A stretch of 29,359 nucleotides of DNA from Cladosporium sp. IMV 00045 (GCA_001931905.2 MSJI02000379.1:1-29359), one strand, 5' to 3'; numbered from the stretch's first letter, positions 1-10,040 are shown. The notes: a model not told the origin generated them from the sequence alone. Made by a program: numbers and translations.

Positions 1-1099
1 GTGTGTATAACGCCTGTTCATTTTGTTGACTAATATCCACGAATACCAAAATATTTCCTGCCCTCGAGCAATGTTTTCTTGCGTATTGCAAGCGACGGCT
101 ACCAGCATCGAGCAGCATGTGCTGCTTCGGACTGCGCTCCGTGTCTTTCCCAAACATGTCAGACGTATCGTTCGGAAGATGAAAAGCGGTGGAAGTCTCA
201 CGACATGGAGTTTGTATACCTATCAAGCAATCTGGGTGCCCAACTGTCGGCATGCCCAACGGGAGACTACCTCGCCGATGCTGGCTTTCTTGCCGCCTCT
301 GCTCCCTCGCAGACACAGCTAACACAACTCTTATAGATCGCATCTACTAACCATCGAGCTCATACGCAAAGCCTGTCAACCTCACGAATGCCAGACACCC
401 ATCGTCTTGGCTGTGACTCTGTGCAACTATTGGCGGTTTTCTGCCCAGAAGAAGAGGTGCACGAAATGGCTACATGCATACAGACTTGTACAAACCGGAG
501 AAAGAGTGTGCAAACGTGTAAGCCTGCTATCTGGAAGACAAGCTCATGCCATGGCGTTGGTGCGGCACGCTCTTCAGGCTTGTTTGCTACCTATACATTT
601 CGGACCTTTTCCATCCATTCGCTATCTTCTCGAAGAACGAAACCCCCAGAGATTGCATGGCGATTGGCTGAAAACAATGCAATCCTTGCTCGCGGGACTG
701 TGTGTACTTTTCGCGGATTGGCAATCCTTTGCCACATGACGCACCTTTCGAGTACAGGATTGACACATGTTGTGCTTGTCAGACAAAAGCTGTTTCTCCC
801 AACTAGGGCCATATTTGCGGACTGGAGACCGAGCAAAGAGCAGCTTGAAAACTTACTCATCGACCTTTCACAGTTGAGCAACACCCAACCACTCACGCGC
901 ATCACAGCAGCAAACATGGGCTCGCAACGTAGTTGGTCACAAATTGATATACCCCGACGACCGCTTTCAGCGAGCTGCATCTCATTCCTGTTCGCCTTAA
1001 AGATACTTCCCACCCTGTCGTCACTCCCCGGGATTTGGTTGGGCACGTCCTACAAGCAACCACACAGCTCAACTCACAGAAGGAATTCTCTCGCCATTC
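1..1099. other. Intergenic / upstream region without a supportable gene
   Basis: Open frames exist on both strands (for example 388-1122 on + and 591-1046 on -), but they overlap each other antisense, are rich in Cys, Ser and Arg in an unpatterned way, and show no recognisable domain. I see no pair of splice sites that would join them into a sensible protein. The right part presumably holds the promoter and leader of the gene starting at 1100. Confidence 0.6.
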
Positions 1100-3304
1100 A
1101 TGCCTGCACGCTACTACGATGACTTGATCTCCCTCCGCGACATCGACAGCGTTTCCGATCTCCTATCCCCCGTCGTCTACCGGCCCAGCCGCTATGGCAG
1201 AGATGAAAGGTACTACCCCTACGACTCGCGGATCAGAAGGAAGAAGAACGACGATGGTCTGCCGGGGATTCGCAAGACGCTCGAAGAGCTGACGGAAGCT
1301 GGTCTGGATCGCAAGGGAGATTTGGGATGGACGCTCGAGTACGCCACGGCGTATTGCTACCAGCATCTGAACGCCAATCGGCCTTGCATTGTCGATACGA
1401 TCGATACTGTTCGTCAGGCGCCGTTGAGTAAAAGAGCGCCGTTTTTGATCTTCGACTCGCTGGATAGGAATTTGTTCCAGGGAAAGCTCAAGGGTATGGT
1501 CTACCTCAAGTGGCGGTCGTTGTCGGACAGTGCGCCTGGTGTGACGAGTGCACCTGGTATTCGTGATACTCGGATCTGTGTTGAATTGAATGTCAGACCT
1601 TTTGAAGAGAAGGACGCAGACTTTGAGGATCTGCTGGATGCCCTCATTCATCAGATGATACACGCGTATTTTCTCGTCTGTTGTGGCGCGTGCGATAAGC
1701 AGGGAAAGGCAGATGGGAGGCTGCTGGACGGCTTGCATTTCGGCGTGCTGTTGTCGACCATCAAGGAGATTTCGGAGGAATGCGAGGAAGGCCCCTTACG
1801 CATGGTGTTCTATGCGCATCGGCGAGCTGGCCGGCTGAGAGGGTATGCTGGGTCGGATTACAGATCTGCGATGCGCGGTCTTGACGATTCTCGTTCCGGC
1901 AGGCGGCCATATATCGCCATAGACCCGCGGGGCGAGACAATGGGGTCCCCACTCAGCGATGGAGAGTCTCACTGCATGCACGACAATCGACGGTTCCGCG
2001 GAGCTGACATCCGCAACTGGCAGGTGTCGAACTACGCGTGTGCTCTTGAGCTTGAAATGGACAAGAAAGGGACCATCGTCTACGACCTTGACGTTCACAA
2101 CGAGCTCGTGCCCGTGGAAAGACTTCGCGGGCCTCCCTCATCGACATACGTGGAATTGATCTGGGACGAAAAGCGCATCATGGTGCCGAGCGACAAAGTG
2201 ATGAGTTTCGACAGTCTAAAGAAGCCAGGCATGAGAGAAGGCAAGCACGAACTACACATGCCCAAATGCGACTTTCACACACTAAAGTGCTTCTGGGACT
2301 TCATCCAGCATCAACACTACTCGCCACAACACGCCCACCTCGACCCCAACCCATCCCACCACCACAACGAACCCCAAGGCCCACCCATCATCGTCCCCGG
2401 CACATCCCACGTGGAAACCACCGACGGCATCACAGTGCACATCCGCGTCTTCAAAGTGGCCGAGAGCATGAAATTCTCCGAACTGCAAAAATACGCCATG
2501 CAGCGCCTATACGACCTGCCCACCACATCCGACGATCCCATCACGGCGCTGAAAGAAATCTACAACGAGAAAGACAAGAACAAACCAATCCACTCCGAAC
2601 TCCACAAATGGGCGCGTAAATTCCTCGCTCGCACCGACGAGCCCCGCCACTCCCACCGCCACCATCGCCATCGCTACCACGCCAGCTGGACCTCCCACTA
2701 CCTCCGAGACAGAGGCATAAGTAACTACGAAAAACTCATCTCCATCCACGGCGCCCGCTTCAGCGACCTCTACAACCGCAACCCCGCCCTGAAAGACGAC
2801 AGCAAACTCGTCGTCGCCGAACTCTCCTACCCTTCCCACCTCACCTCCTCCGATGACGACGCAGCAACCAACCTCCCCAAACCCCTCGACGCCGACGACC
2901 ATGCCCTCCACGAAGTGGAACCCTGCCCCCGCGCCCACTGCCCCCTCGCGCGCAGACGACGCAGTTTCTCCGACTACGCCGACCCGATTGCATGGCACAT
3001 CGACGCGCGACCGCGCCGGAAACGCTCCCACCTCCTCCTCGAACCAGCAACGTACCTCTGCACCGACGCGCGGAGTCGCGCGTCTTCGCCTCTGGGGTAT
3101 CGCACTCTGCGCGCGCGGCGCGACAGTGAGCACGATTTCGACGATGTCGAGGAGATTGAGCTGGAGTTGGAGTCGGACGGGCGCGCGCCGTACTATGATT
3201 ACTTCTCGCGCAGGAGCGGGAGGCGCAGGAGAGTGGATGTGCGGACAGGGGAGAGGTGGGAGAGGGAGAGGGAGAGGTGGGGGGATTTATATGGGATTGT
3301 TTAG
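1100..3304 (+). CDS. SprT-like domain protein with degenerate active site and BTB/POZ-like region
   Basis: Intron-free, 734 aa, ATG at 1100. Residues about 80-240 resemble a SprT-like zinc metalloprotease fold: a long helix carries HQMIH (H184-H188), followed by CCGAC and a DGLHFG segment whose H213 would be the third zinc ligand. SprT/Spartan proteases have HExxH, so the catalytic Glu is Gln here; zinc binding may persist but proteolysis is doubtful. Residues about 349-410 (YVELIWDEKRI, then MPKCDFHTLKCFWDFI) read like a divergent BTB/POZ fold, and 445-510 (VFKVAESMKFSELQKYAMQRL, then SDDPITALKEIY) like the helical segment that follows BTB domains in fungal proteins. Low-complexity His-rich (515-530) and acidic/Arg-rich C-terminal stretches (from about 670) complete it. 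The role is unknown; DNA-protein crosslink repair should not be assumed. The domain calls are by eye; gene reality is near certain. Confidence 0.8.
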   Translation: MPARYYDDLISLRDIDSVSDLLSPVVYRPSRYGRDERYYPYDSRIRRKKNDDGLPGIRKTLEELTEAGLDRKGDLGWTLEYATAYCYQHLNANRPCIVDTIDTVRQAPLSKRAPFLIFDSLDRNLFQGKLKGMVYLKWRSLSDSAPGVTSAPGIRDTRICVELNVRPFEEKDADFEDLLDALIHQMIHAYFLVCCGACDKQGKADGRLLDGLHFGVLLSTIKEISEECEEGPLRMVFYAHRRAGRLRGYAGSDYRSAMRGLDDSRSGRRPYIAIDPRGETMGSPLSDGESHCMHDNRRFRGADIRNWQVSNYACALELEMDKKGTIVYDLDVHNELVPVERLRGPPSSTYVELIWDEKRIMVPSDKVMSFDSLKKPGMREGKHELHMPKCDFHTLKCFWDFIQHQHYSPQHAHLDPNPSHHHNEPQGPPIIVPGTSHVETTDGITVHIRVFKVAESMKFSELQKYAMQRLYDLPTTSDDPITALKEIYNEKDKNKPIHSELHKWARKFLARTDEPRHSHRHHRHRYHASWTSHYLRDRGISNYEKLISIHGARFSDLYNRNPALKDDSKLVVAELSYPSHLTSSDDDAATNLPKPLDADDHALHEVEPCPRAHCPLARRRRSFSDYADPIAWHIDARPRRKRSHLLLEPATYLCTDARSRASSPLGYRTLRARRDSEHDFDDVEEIELELESDGRAPYYDYFSRRSGRRRRVDVRTGERWERERERWGDLYGIV

Positions 3305-4068
3305 TCTGATGGAGGAAGGAGGGGGAAGTGATGCGAGGGGAAGGGCTTCGAGGGGTTGTTGAAATGTCTGTGCTTTGACGTTCTTGACAATACGGTACCT
3401 ATCGACTCGTGCAGGTGTGTGTGAGGAGGAGGTATTTCATGAAGGTGAGGAAGGTTGAGTCTTCGGTCTGGTTTTTTACAATATCCATTGGGTTGCTTGC
3501 TCGGGTCACCTATATAGCCTTTTCGGTATTGTCTTTGAAACTTGCGAAACGACCTTATTACCAAAATGATAAGTTTCTTGTTCTTGACTACTTGACTGCT
3601 TGGTCGACCAATGTCAACTCGCGCGTGCTCCTACGGTGGGGATTAATTGCTTCGGAGTCCTCACCGGCAACATGTGAGGGGCTCGCAATGCACCTAGGTA
3701 TATGTGCCTACTTCCCACGACTCTATAATTAGAGTACTATCTACAACACCTGTGACTCGTCATTGTACCATTCACACGCAATATCAACCCCCCACTCCTG
3801 CTGATGATGCGAACATGTCCGGGAAAGTAGCTATCTCCTCTGCTAAGGTTCGTATCAGCGCCTGGATTGTCATGTAGGCGTCACTCTGACTACAGCATTT
3901 CTACTGATCTTATGCACGTAGCCCATCTCATCACAAGACTGCCGTAATGATGACCTCTCATTGCCGCGAGATAGGGCCATTGGCCTTGGTATATAAACAT
4001 GGCAAAGCAAGCTCCCTCCCTGACATCAGTCTTCTCTGCCATCGTTTTCCGAGGTCCTTTCGAGAGCT
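3305..4068. other. Intergenic: 3' UTR of the SprT-like gene and promoter of the FAD-Rieske gene
   Basis: There is no convincing gene. A 107-codon open frame at 3409-3732 lacks any family resemblance. The last 100 nt hold a compact CCAAT/TATA promoter, listed separately. Confidence 0.6.
3979..3997 (+). promoter_or_regulatory. CCAAT box plus TATA box of the FAD-Rieske gene
   Basis: ATTGG at 3979-3983 (a CCAAT box on the minus strand) is followed by TATATAAA at 3990-3997, 72 nt before the ATG at 4069. An ATG right after the TATA box (3999) opens a 27-codon frame that overlaps the true start and ends at 4082. It probably lies upstream of the transcription start and so is not translated. Confidence 0.55.
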
Positions 4069-5883
4069 ATGCTAGCCTCTAGAGTTGCTTTTCAAAGACT
4101 ATACAGCGGCAAAAAGTCTCTTCCACACTCTACAAATCCGTACAGCGCTTGCACAACAGTCTACAAACCCCTTTTCAGCTCCCTCACAGTCTCCCCCAAC
4201 GCCTCCCGCACCATGGCATCAACCACCAACCCCAACCACTTCCTAGCAACCTCGGGAGAAAACTCGCCCGTCTGGATTCACACGCAGCCCTACACCAGCC
4301 GCCCACGCTTCCCGACCCTCAAGGAAGACCTGAAAACCGACATCTGCATCATCGGCAGCGGCATCACCGGCACCCAGACCGCCTATGAGCTCGTCAAGCG
4401 CGGACGGGAAGTCGTCATGATCGAAGCGCGGGATGTCCTTTCGGGCGAAACGGGCAGGACCAGTGGGCATTTGGCGAGCGCGCTGGATGACGGGTACGCT
4501 AATATCGAGCGCAAGCATGGCCGGGAAGGAGCGCGGCTTGCGGCGGAAAGTCATGGCTGGGCGATCGGGCGGGTGGGCGAGATTGCTGGGGAGTTGGGCA
4601 TTGATTGCGAGTATAGGAAGTTGACCGGTTATACGATCAGTCAGTTTGATCGCGTCAAGCAGGCGGACGAGCATCGTGATGACGTGAAGCAGTTGAAAGA
4701 GGAGGTTTCCAAAGCTCGGGAGCTCAACATGGAAGCCGAGTTTCGCGAGGGTTATGCCGTCAAAGGTTGGGATGGCGAACCCGATCAGCGTGATGCTGCT
4801 GTGTTCTCCAATCAAGCGACTTTCCACCCGACCAAGTACCTCGTCGGTGTCCTCGAGTGGCTCAAGACGCAGCCGAACTTCAGATGCTTCACGAACTCCC
4901 GCGTCGTGGACGTGGCGGAGAAAGGCGTGTCGGTGCCCCTCGTGACCGACAACAAGCACGTCCTCGTCAAGACCGAGAGCGGGCAAACCGTCGACTGCAA
5001 CGAAGCCATCATGGCCAGCTGCGTGCCCCTGCACAAGCTCAGCATCGTCGCCGAAATGGAGTACATGCGCACCTACTGCATCGCCATCAGAGTCCCCAAG
5101 AGCACTGTGGAAGACTGCCTGCTATACGACTCGGCCGAAGCGTACAAGTACACCCGCCTGACTCACTGCGACGAGCAGAGCGACTACCTGATCGTCGGCG
5201 GCTGCGACCACAAAGTCGGACAGGAAGAGCCGACCGGTCGCTTCGAGGACCTCGAATCATGGGTCCGCGAGCGCTTCACCCAAGCCGGAAGCGTGGATTA
5301 CGCCTGGTCGGGCCAGGTCTTCGAGCCCGTCGACTACATGGCCTTCATCGGCCGCGACCCGGGCACCAAGCACACGTGGATCGCCACGGGCGACTCCGGC
5401 AACGGGCTCACGCACGGCGTGCTGGCGGGCCGGCTGCTCGCGGACGAAATCGACGGCGCGGCCAACGCCTGGTCGCATCTCTACCAGCCGCAGCGCCTGG
5501 GCAGCATCGCGAAGAGCGCGGGCCAGATGCTGTCGCACGACGTGCAGATCAACAGCCAGTACAAGCGCTTCCTGCACTCGGACATCCAGGACATCGAGGA
5601 CCTGCCGAACGGCGAAGGCGGGGTCTTGAACCCCAAGACGGGCAAGCCGACAGCGGTTTACAAAGACGACGAGGGTGGCGTGCATCGCTTCTCGGCATTG
5701 TGTCCGCACTTGAAGGGCGTGGTGTGCTGGAATCGCGCGGAGAAGAGTTGGGATTGTCCCGTGCATGGGAGCAGGTTTAGTAAGGATGGGGTTTGCGTTA
5801 TGGGGCCTGCGAAGGGCAATTTGGGCCCGATGGATGAGAGTGGTGGTGAATTGCAGGGGCAGACTTCCAAGGCGAGTGCGTGA
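4069..5883 (+). CDS. FAD-dependent oxidoreductase (DAO-type) with C-terminal Rieske [2Fe-2S] domain
   Basis: Intron-free, 604 aa. The Rossmann FAD motif GSGITG lies at residues 96-101, followed by the ribose-binding acidic end VVMIEA (E119) and a TGRTSGH segment. A second FAD contact, ATGDSGNGLTHG, is at 439-450, typical of DAO-family flavoproteins. The C-terminus is a Rieske domain with C545-x-H547 and C563-x-x-H566, spacing CxH-15-CxxH. This matches the widespread but poorly characterised bacterial YhfW-like architecture; the substrate is unknown. Residues 1-48 (MLASRVAFQRLYSGKK...) are basic, Ser-rich and acid-free, like a mitochondrial presequence. A second in-frame Met (M49, position 4213) has a strong context (GCACCATGG), so a cytosolic form starting there is plausible. 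Family assignment is firm; localisation is inference. Confidence 0.92.
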   Translation: MLASRVAFQRLYSGKKSLPHSTNPYSACTTVYKPLFSSLTVSPNASRTMASTTNPNHFLATSGENSPVWIHTQPYTSRPRFPTLKEDLKTDICIIGSGITGTQTAYELVKRGREVVMIEARDVLSGETGRTSGHLASALDDGYANIERKHGREGARLAAESHGWAIGRVGEIAGELGIDCEYRKLTGYTISQFDRVKQADEHRDDVKQLKEEVSKARELNMEAEFREGYAVKGWDGEPDQRDAAVFSNQATFHPTKYLVGVLEWLKTQPNFRCFTNSRVVDVAEKGVSVPLVTDNKHVLVKTESGQTVDCNEAIMASCVPLHKLSIVAEMEYMRTYCIAIRVPKSTVEDCLLYDSAEAYKYTRLTHCDEQSDYLIVGGCDHKVGQEEPTGRFEDLESWVRERFTQAGSVDYAWSGQVFEPVDYMAFIGRDPGTKHTWIATGDSGNGLTHGVLAGRLLADEIDGAANAWSHLYQPQRLGSIAKSAGQMLSHDVQINSQYKRFLHSDIQDIEDLPNGEGGVLNPKTGKPTAVYKDDEGGVHRFSALCPHLKGVVCWNRAEKSWDCPVHGSRFSKDGVCVMGPAKGNLGPMDESGGELQGQTSKASA

Positions 5884-6145
5884 GACAATAGTGGTTTGAT
5901 TGACTGAGGGCCCCTTTGGTTTAGCAATTTGTACCAGATGTAGATTGGATGTGATGTGTCTTGATTTCAATCGCCTGTTAATGGATTTATGAGCGGAATT
6001 GGAAAGATTCGAGATGATCTGGAAGATCGAGCACGATTGAACATAGCTTACTAATGAAATGTGGTTGCTTTTGTTGAGATTTTTGTCTCGAAACCTCCTT
6101 GCCAGTGCCAGCGTCCTCTCGAATCTCTAAAAAGCCGCGAATTCA

Positions 6146-8185
6146 CTACTCATTCAAGGAAGCTACAGCATTCGTGACACGCTCAATGGCCTCATCCAGG
6201 ACATTAATGTCCGCAAGCGCAGATTCCGTCTTATCCTCCTCCAATTCCTTGCCCGGCTCCATGGCCTCCTTGAAACGCGCGCTGGCATCTCTTAGCGGCT
6301 GCAAAAAACTCCCATGCACGTCGTTGTCCTTCCACATATCCTGAATCTCCAGTCTGCTGTGGAGGGGCTTGGCGCAAAGGAGGAGATACAGGAAATTCAG
6401 AGAAGACATGTAGAACGACAGATTTGCGGCGAAAGTCGCGTAGCTTTCCTCAATCGGCGGGGTGAGGAGGTCCGACGCGAGGGAGGGGAAGACGAAAGGC
6501 GCGAGACTGTCGAGCGCGAGGGGCGTGGCGAAGATGGAGCTGGGAGGTGACGCAGGTTCGGTTTCGTCGTGGCTTCCTCCCGGGATGGGCGTGGGTGGGT
6601 TGGCTTCGATGGTTTCGCCTTTGATCCAGCCGATGGCGGAGACTTTGAGGTTTTCGAAGGGGCAGTGCTCGAGCGTGTCGCGGATGAAGGAGAGGCGGAC
6701 GTTCTCATCGGGGTGCGAGCGGAGGACGGTCGAGGTCAGGTAGTGGGCGTGGCCGCGGAGGTTGGGGCTTGGGCAATTTGAGGAAAGTAAGGAGATTAGC
6801 TGGAGGTAGGTGTTGAAGTCCTCGTCGGACTGCGGTTCGCCGATGTTGTCCTGTTCCAGGGACATCAAGCCCAGAGCTATTGCGCCGTCGATAAGGGCGT
6901 AGGGTTCTGTGCCTAGCGTTCCTGTGCCTGAAGCAGGAGAGGAGAGGCAGTGCTTCATCAACTCATGGTGGTCAGGGAATATGGAGAATGGCGGCGGTGT
7001 TTCTTTGGGAGGTGTGTCGTGAAGGAAGATGGATGTCTGGCGTGCGGTGTATAGAAGGAGTGACCCGACACGGGAAAGTGGGATGTCTGCCGCGGACGCT
7101 GGAGGATCATCTTCAGAGCCCAAGTTGGAAGGAACAGACTCTACGATCACGGCCGCTGCGAGGAGTTCTGCATCCTTGATGAACAGATCTTGTGCCAGTG
7201 ATACCAACTGACCGACTGCATCGATGCGTCGAGCGAGTCTTTGCTCTGTCGTGAACCTTTCGGTTATGCTGGCCTTGTTCGGGATGGTGCGACCTGGGAT
7301 GAGTTTCTCAGACAAACGCGAGCACCATGCAAGACCTGGCACGTCATCAGCCGGAGATAAGTTTAGCAGGTACTCCTCGAAGACGTGAGTAAGGAATGAC
7401 TGCAGTAGCTTGTTTTGCATATCGGTCTCCTCCGGACTTGTGTCTTGGGTTACCGCAGCTTCAGGGTCGACTCCTTCTTTAGGCACAGCAGAAGTGATAC
7501 CTTCCGGAACCGCCATGCTCTGCAGCATGCCACTGCTCTTTCGAGAGGGCAGGGCTGGTCGTCGAATGCCCGTGATTGCCTTGATGGTCTGGACGATGGA
7601 AAGCACCATCTCTTCTCTGTGACTGACTGCCATGGAGAAGCTTGAAAGGACGGCTTGTAGGGTCGTGCTCAAGAATCGAGAAGGATTCTTAGTCTTGATC
7701 CGATTGTGCAGAGTCGCGAGCATAGACATGAGTGCTATGAACTGGTTGACCGGGAGTGGCAAAGGTGGCGGAAGCTCTGCTGCTTGCAAGTTGCCAACTT
7801 TTTCCTTGCCGTCGGTTGTCGGCGCAGTTTTGTGAGGGTGGCCTCCAGCTTCAGGATCGGTCTCCTCTTCGTCTTCTTCGGGGTCATCGAGAGACTCATA
7901 GTCAATCAGACGGAGGGACTCAGTAACCTTGAGGATCACCTCGCGAGGATTACCTAGGCGGGCGATATCCTGGAGGCACTGTGAAGAGTGTGGAAGCATT
8001 GGTACCAACAGATGGACCAGATCCCAGCCGATGTTGGTGGTAAGCCTCTCATCCTGTAGAACCTGGTGTAAGATGGGCAAATTGTCCTCGCTGAGATAGT
8101 GCTCGACGATGGTCAGGTAGCTGATGTAGTCTGTCTCTGGCGGCAAAGCCTTGACGAGCGGGCTCTCGTTATCAGTGGAGGCCAT
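6146..8185 (-). CDS. Ybp1/Ybp2-type protein (YAP-binding / Alf4 / glomulin family)
   Basis: Intron-free, 679 aa, ATG at 8185, stop at 6146. The whole protein is predicted alpha-helical without catalytic motifs. The N-terminus (TDYISYLTIVEHYLSEDNLP, then NIGWDLVHLLVPMLP) and the C-terminal helices match the fungal Kinetochor_Ybp2 family. In yeast, Ybp1 protects Yap1 and promotes its Gpx3-dependent oxidation, while Ybp2 works at the kinetochore; the plant and animal relatives Alf4 and glomulin regulate cullin-RING ligases. Which role holds here cannot be told from sequence. Acidic linkers occur around residues 100-125. It is convergent with the FAD-Rieske gene (262 nt apart) and divergent from the gene at 8736. 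Confidence 0.85.
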   Translation of the reverse strand: MASTDNESPLVKALPPETDYISYLTIVEHYLSEDNLPILHQVLQDERLTTNIGWDLVHLLVPMLPHSSQCLQDIARLGNPREVILKVTESLRLIDYESLDDPEEDEEETDPEAGGHPHKTAPTTDGKEKVGNLQAAELPPPLPLPVNQFIALMSMLATLHNRIKTKNPSRFLSTTLQAVLSSFSMAVSHREEMVLSIVQTIKAITGIRRPALPSRKSSGMLQSMAVPEGITSAVPKEGVDPEAAVTQDTSPEETDMQNKLLQSFLTHVFEEYLLNLSPADDVPGLAWCSRLSEKLIPGRTIPNKASITERFTTEQRLARRIDAVGQLVSLAQDLFIKDAELLAAAVIVESVPSNLGSEDDPPASAADIPLSRVGSLLLYTARQTSIFLHDTPPKETPPPFSIFPDHHELMKHCLSSPASGTGTLGTEPYALIDGAIALGLMSLEQDNIGEPQSDEDFNTYLQLISLLSSNCPSPNLRGHAHYLTSTVLRSHPDENVRLSFIRDTLEHCPFENLKVSAIGWIKGETIEANPPTPIPGGSHDETEPASPPSSIFATPLALDSLAPFVFPSLASDLLTPPIEESYATFAANLSFYMSSLNFLYLLLCAKPLHSRLEIQDMWKDNDVHGSFLQPLRDASARFKEAMEPGKELEEDKTESALADINVLDEAIERVTNAVASLNE

Positions 8186-8735
8186 GTCGATTTTGATTGC
8201 AAAAAGTGCTGGCGAGAGCGACGAAGGGATAGCTCATGTACCTTGTTTGCTGCTTGTGTCGCTTGTGTTTCACGATGATACCAGATGCACGACAGGGCAA
8301 GGCCAGACTGCCCGCTTATTTGGTGGGGCTGCGTCGTGGACGACAGACGTCACGCAGCTTCACTTCACTTTGACGGTCTCGCGAGTTTCTGCGGAAGGAG
8401 CTCTCGTGTAAGTGAATGGAAGCAGTCTTGGCGCTGTATGTGACTGTAGAATGTCGTTTCGAGGTCTGTTCAGCCCTGCTCCATACAGCATCGCATTGAC
8501 TGCCTCGATTGTTCAGACCGCATCGAAATGAGGTACGCAATGATCGACCATCAAGGAAGCCGGTACACGTGCTGAAAGTTGGCGCTGGCTCACGGCCCGC
8601 CTTCCCTGCAAAACTCCCGCCGGCTCTTGCTGCACTTGCTCTTATTGGTCCGCCTCGCGATCTTCAATGTATGCATGTAGCTGCTGCTCTATCGACCTGC
8701 AACAATAGATCACCACCACACATTCCTTGCGAAAC
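8186..8735. promoter_or_regulatory. Divergent intergenic promoter region (Ybp-type gene / unknown nuclear gene)
   Basis: About 550 nt lie between two divergent starts. An inverted CCAAT box (ATTGG) at 8644-8648 sits about 90 nt before the rightward ATG. No further gene or clear TATA box is seen. Confidence 0.45.
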
Positions 8736-9893
8736 ATGATTCCAGACATGGGGCGCTATAGCACCAGTCGCCCTGATACTCAGGAGACAGCTGCATATGC
8801 GGCGTCGCAGCCTCTCTTCGACGTCCTCCGCGGCGCAATCTCGCGACTCGATGAACAAAAGCTACGATTGAACGACGCAAAAACCACCGTCCAGCACATC
8901 CACGTCAAAGTGCCACAGGAGCATGTCGAGAACAATGGCACTCTACCGGGCGATTATAAGGACTCGCTCATCGCCGCGTGGAAGAGCACCACCGAGTCTT
9001 ACGTGCGCATCTTCGAGCAGCTTTGCGAATTGACCGGTCCGGACCCAGCTGCTGGAAAGGAAGCTGAGGACAGCTATGTCGGGTTTCAGAAGTTGCTCTA
9101 CACAGCGGAGGCGGCGAGGACAGTGGCTTTCGAACGCCACGCCGAGGTCAAGCGCAAGGCAGATACCCTGAGCGAGGACGACTCCAGCGCCGAGTCTACA
9201 GCTACTTCCAACAAGCGTGTCAAGCAAGCAACTACCGAAGAGGTGTCGGTCAAGCGCACCGCAGAATCCGATCCTAGTCCCTCACAAAACACTCAACGAC
9301 CCGTCAAGAGACAGCGCACCACGACCGACTCAGAGGAAGCACAAGACGCAGCGGCAAAGGCTGACAACTCGACGTCGGTCAACACAGTACAAAGGCTCAA
9401 GCCCAAGCAGATTCGCAAAGAAAGAAGACGAAGGAGCCTGCAAAATCGCGAGCAACAGCAGCAACAAGCACCGACACAGGTAGATGGTGTGAGCGAGCCG
9501 CAACAAACAGGAACCACCGCCACCAACAACATCGCCCAAGTCCAATACGAAGACATCAGCGCCGAGCTCGACGCCCGCTTGCGCTTGAAAGAAGAGCAGA
9601 AGAAATCGAAGAAGGACGCCAAAAAGCGCAAGCGCGAAAGCCAGGGTTCGATGGTGCTGGAAGCCGAGCCCGGCGCGGAGAGGGAGGCGATGGAAGCGAG
9701 GAACAAGGCGCTGGCGCAGAAGCCTGCGAAGAAGAAGTCCAAAGCGGGGAGTGGAGAGGCTGTGAGAAGCGATGGGAATGGGGAGCAGAATGCCCTTCCG
9801 AAAGGGAAACGTGCGAATGACGATGGGATTGTGCAGGCTGTGCCGGATGAGGGGACGGCGACGAGGCGGAGTAAGAGGAAAAAGACGAAGTAG
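8736..9893 (+). CDS. Hypothetical lysine-rich, probably nuclear protein
   Basis: I do not recognise this family. An open frame runs from 8727, but that first codon is TTG; the first ATG is 8736 (385 aa) and another at 8748 has a better context (GACATGG), giving 381 aa. The first ~130 residues look like a folded helical domain (SQPLFDVLRGAISRLDEQK, YVRIFEQLCELTG, GFQKLLYTAEAARTVAFERH). The remainder is disordered and highly charged, with Gln runs, several Lys/Arg clusters resembling bipartite nuclear localisation signals (IRKERRRR, KKSKKDAKKRKR) and a basic C-terminus ending SKRKKTK. Such tails are common in nucleolar ribosome-biogenesis or chromatin proteins, but that is only an inference from composition. 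It is convergent with the transcription-factor-like gene, 147 nt apart. Confidence 0.75.
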   Translation: MIPDMGRYSTSRPDTQETAAYAASQPLFDVLRGAISRLDEQKLRLNDAKTTVQHIHVKVPQEHVENNGTLPGDYKDSLIAAWKSTTESYVRIFEQLCELTGPDPAAGKEAEDSYVGFQKLLYTAEAARTVAFERHAEVKRKADTLSEDDSSAESTATSNKRVKQATTEEVSVKRTAESDPSPSQNTQRPVKRQRTTTDSEEAQDAAAKADNSTSVNTVQRLKPKQIRKERRRRSLQNREQQQQQAPTQVDGVSEPQQTGTTATNNIAQVQYEDISAELDARLRLKEEQKKSKKDAKKRKRESQGSMVLEAEPGAEREAMEARNKALAQKPAKKKSKAGSGEAVRSDGNGEQNALPKGKRANDDGIVQAVPDEGTATRRSKRKKTK

Positions 9894-10040
9894 TCTGCTC
9901 GTTCAGCCGATGGAGGATTTTGCATGATCATTGGACATTCGTGTGTGGTCTTGTTCCGGCTGCAATTCCTCTATGAGAGATGTCTCGCCTCATCATTCTA
10001 CCAATATCAAGAACGTCTATCCCTCAGATCTCCCAATCCA

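Noticed and set aside
388..1122. 244-codon open frame on the plus strand upstream of the SprT-like gene
   Set aside because: Composition is unpatterned, no domain is recognisable, it overlaps a 151-codon antisense frame, and it runs into the start of the real gene in another frame.
3999..4082. 27-codon upstream ORF overlapping the start of the FAD-Rieske gene
   Set aside because: Its ATG begins 2 nt after the TATA box, so it is almost certainly upstream of the transcription start.
8727..8735. Non-ATG start for the unknown nuclear gene, and likewise 15047, 23946 and 29287 for other genes
   Set aside because: These first codons are TTG or GTG. In a fungal nuclear genome the ATG inside the frame (8736, 14996) or an upstream exon (UVRAG-like, NAD kinase) explains the start better.
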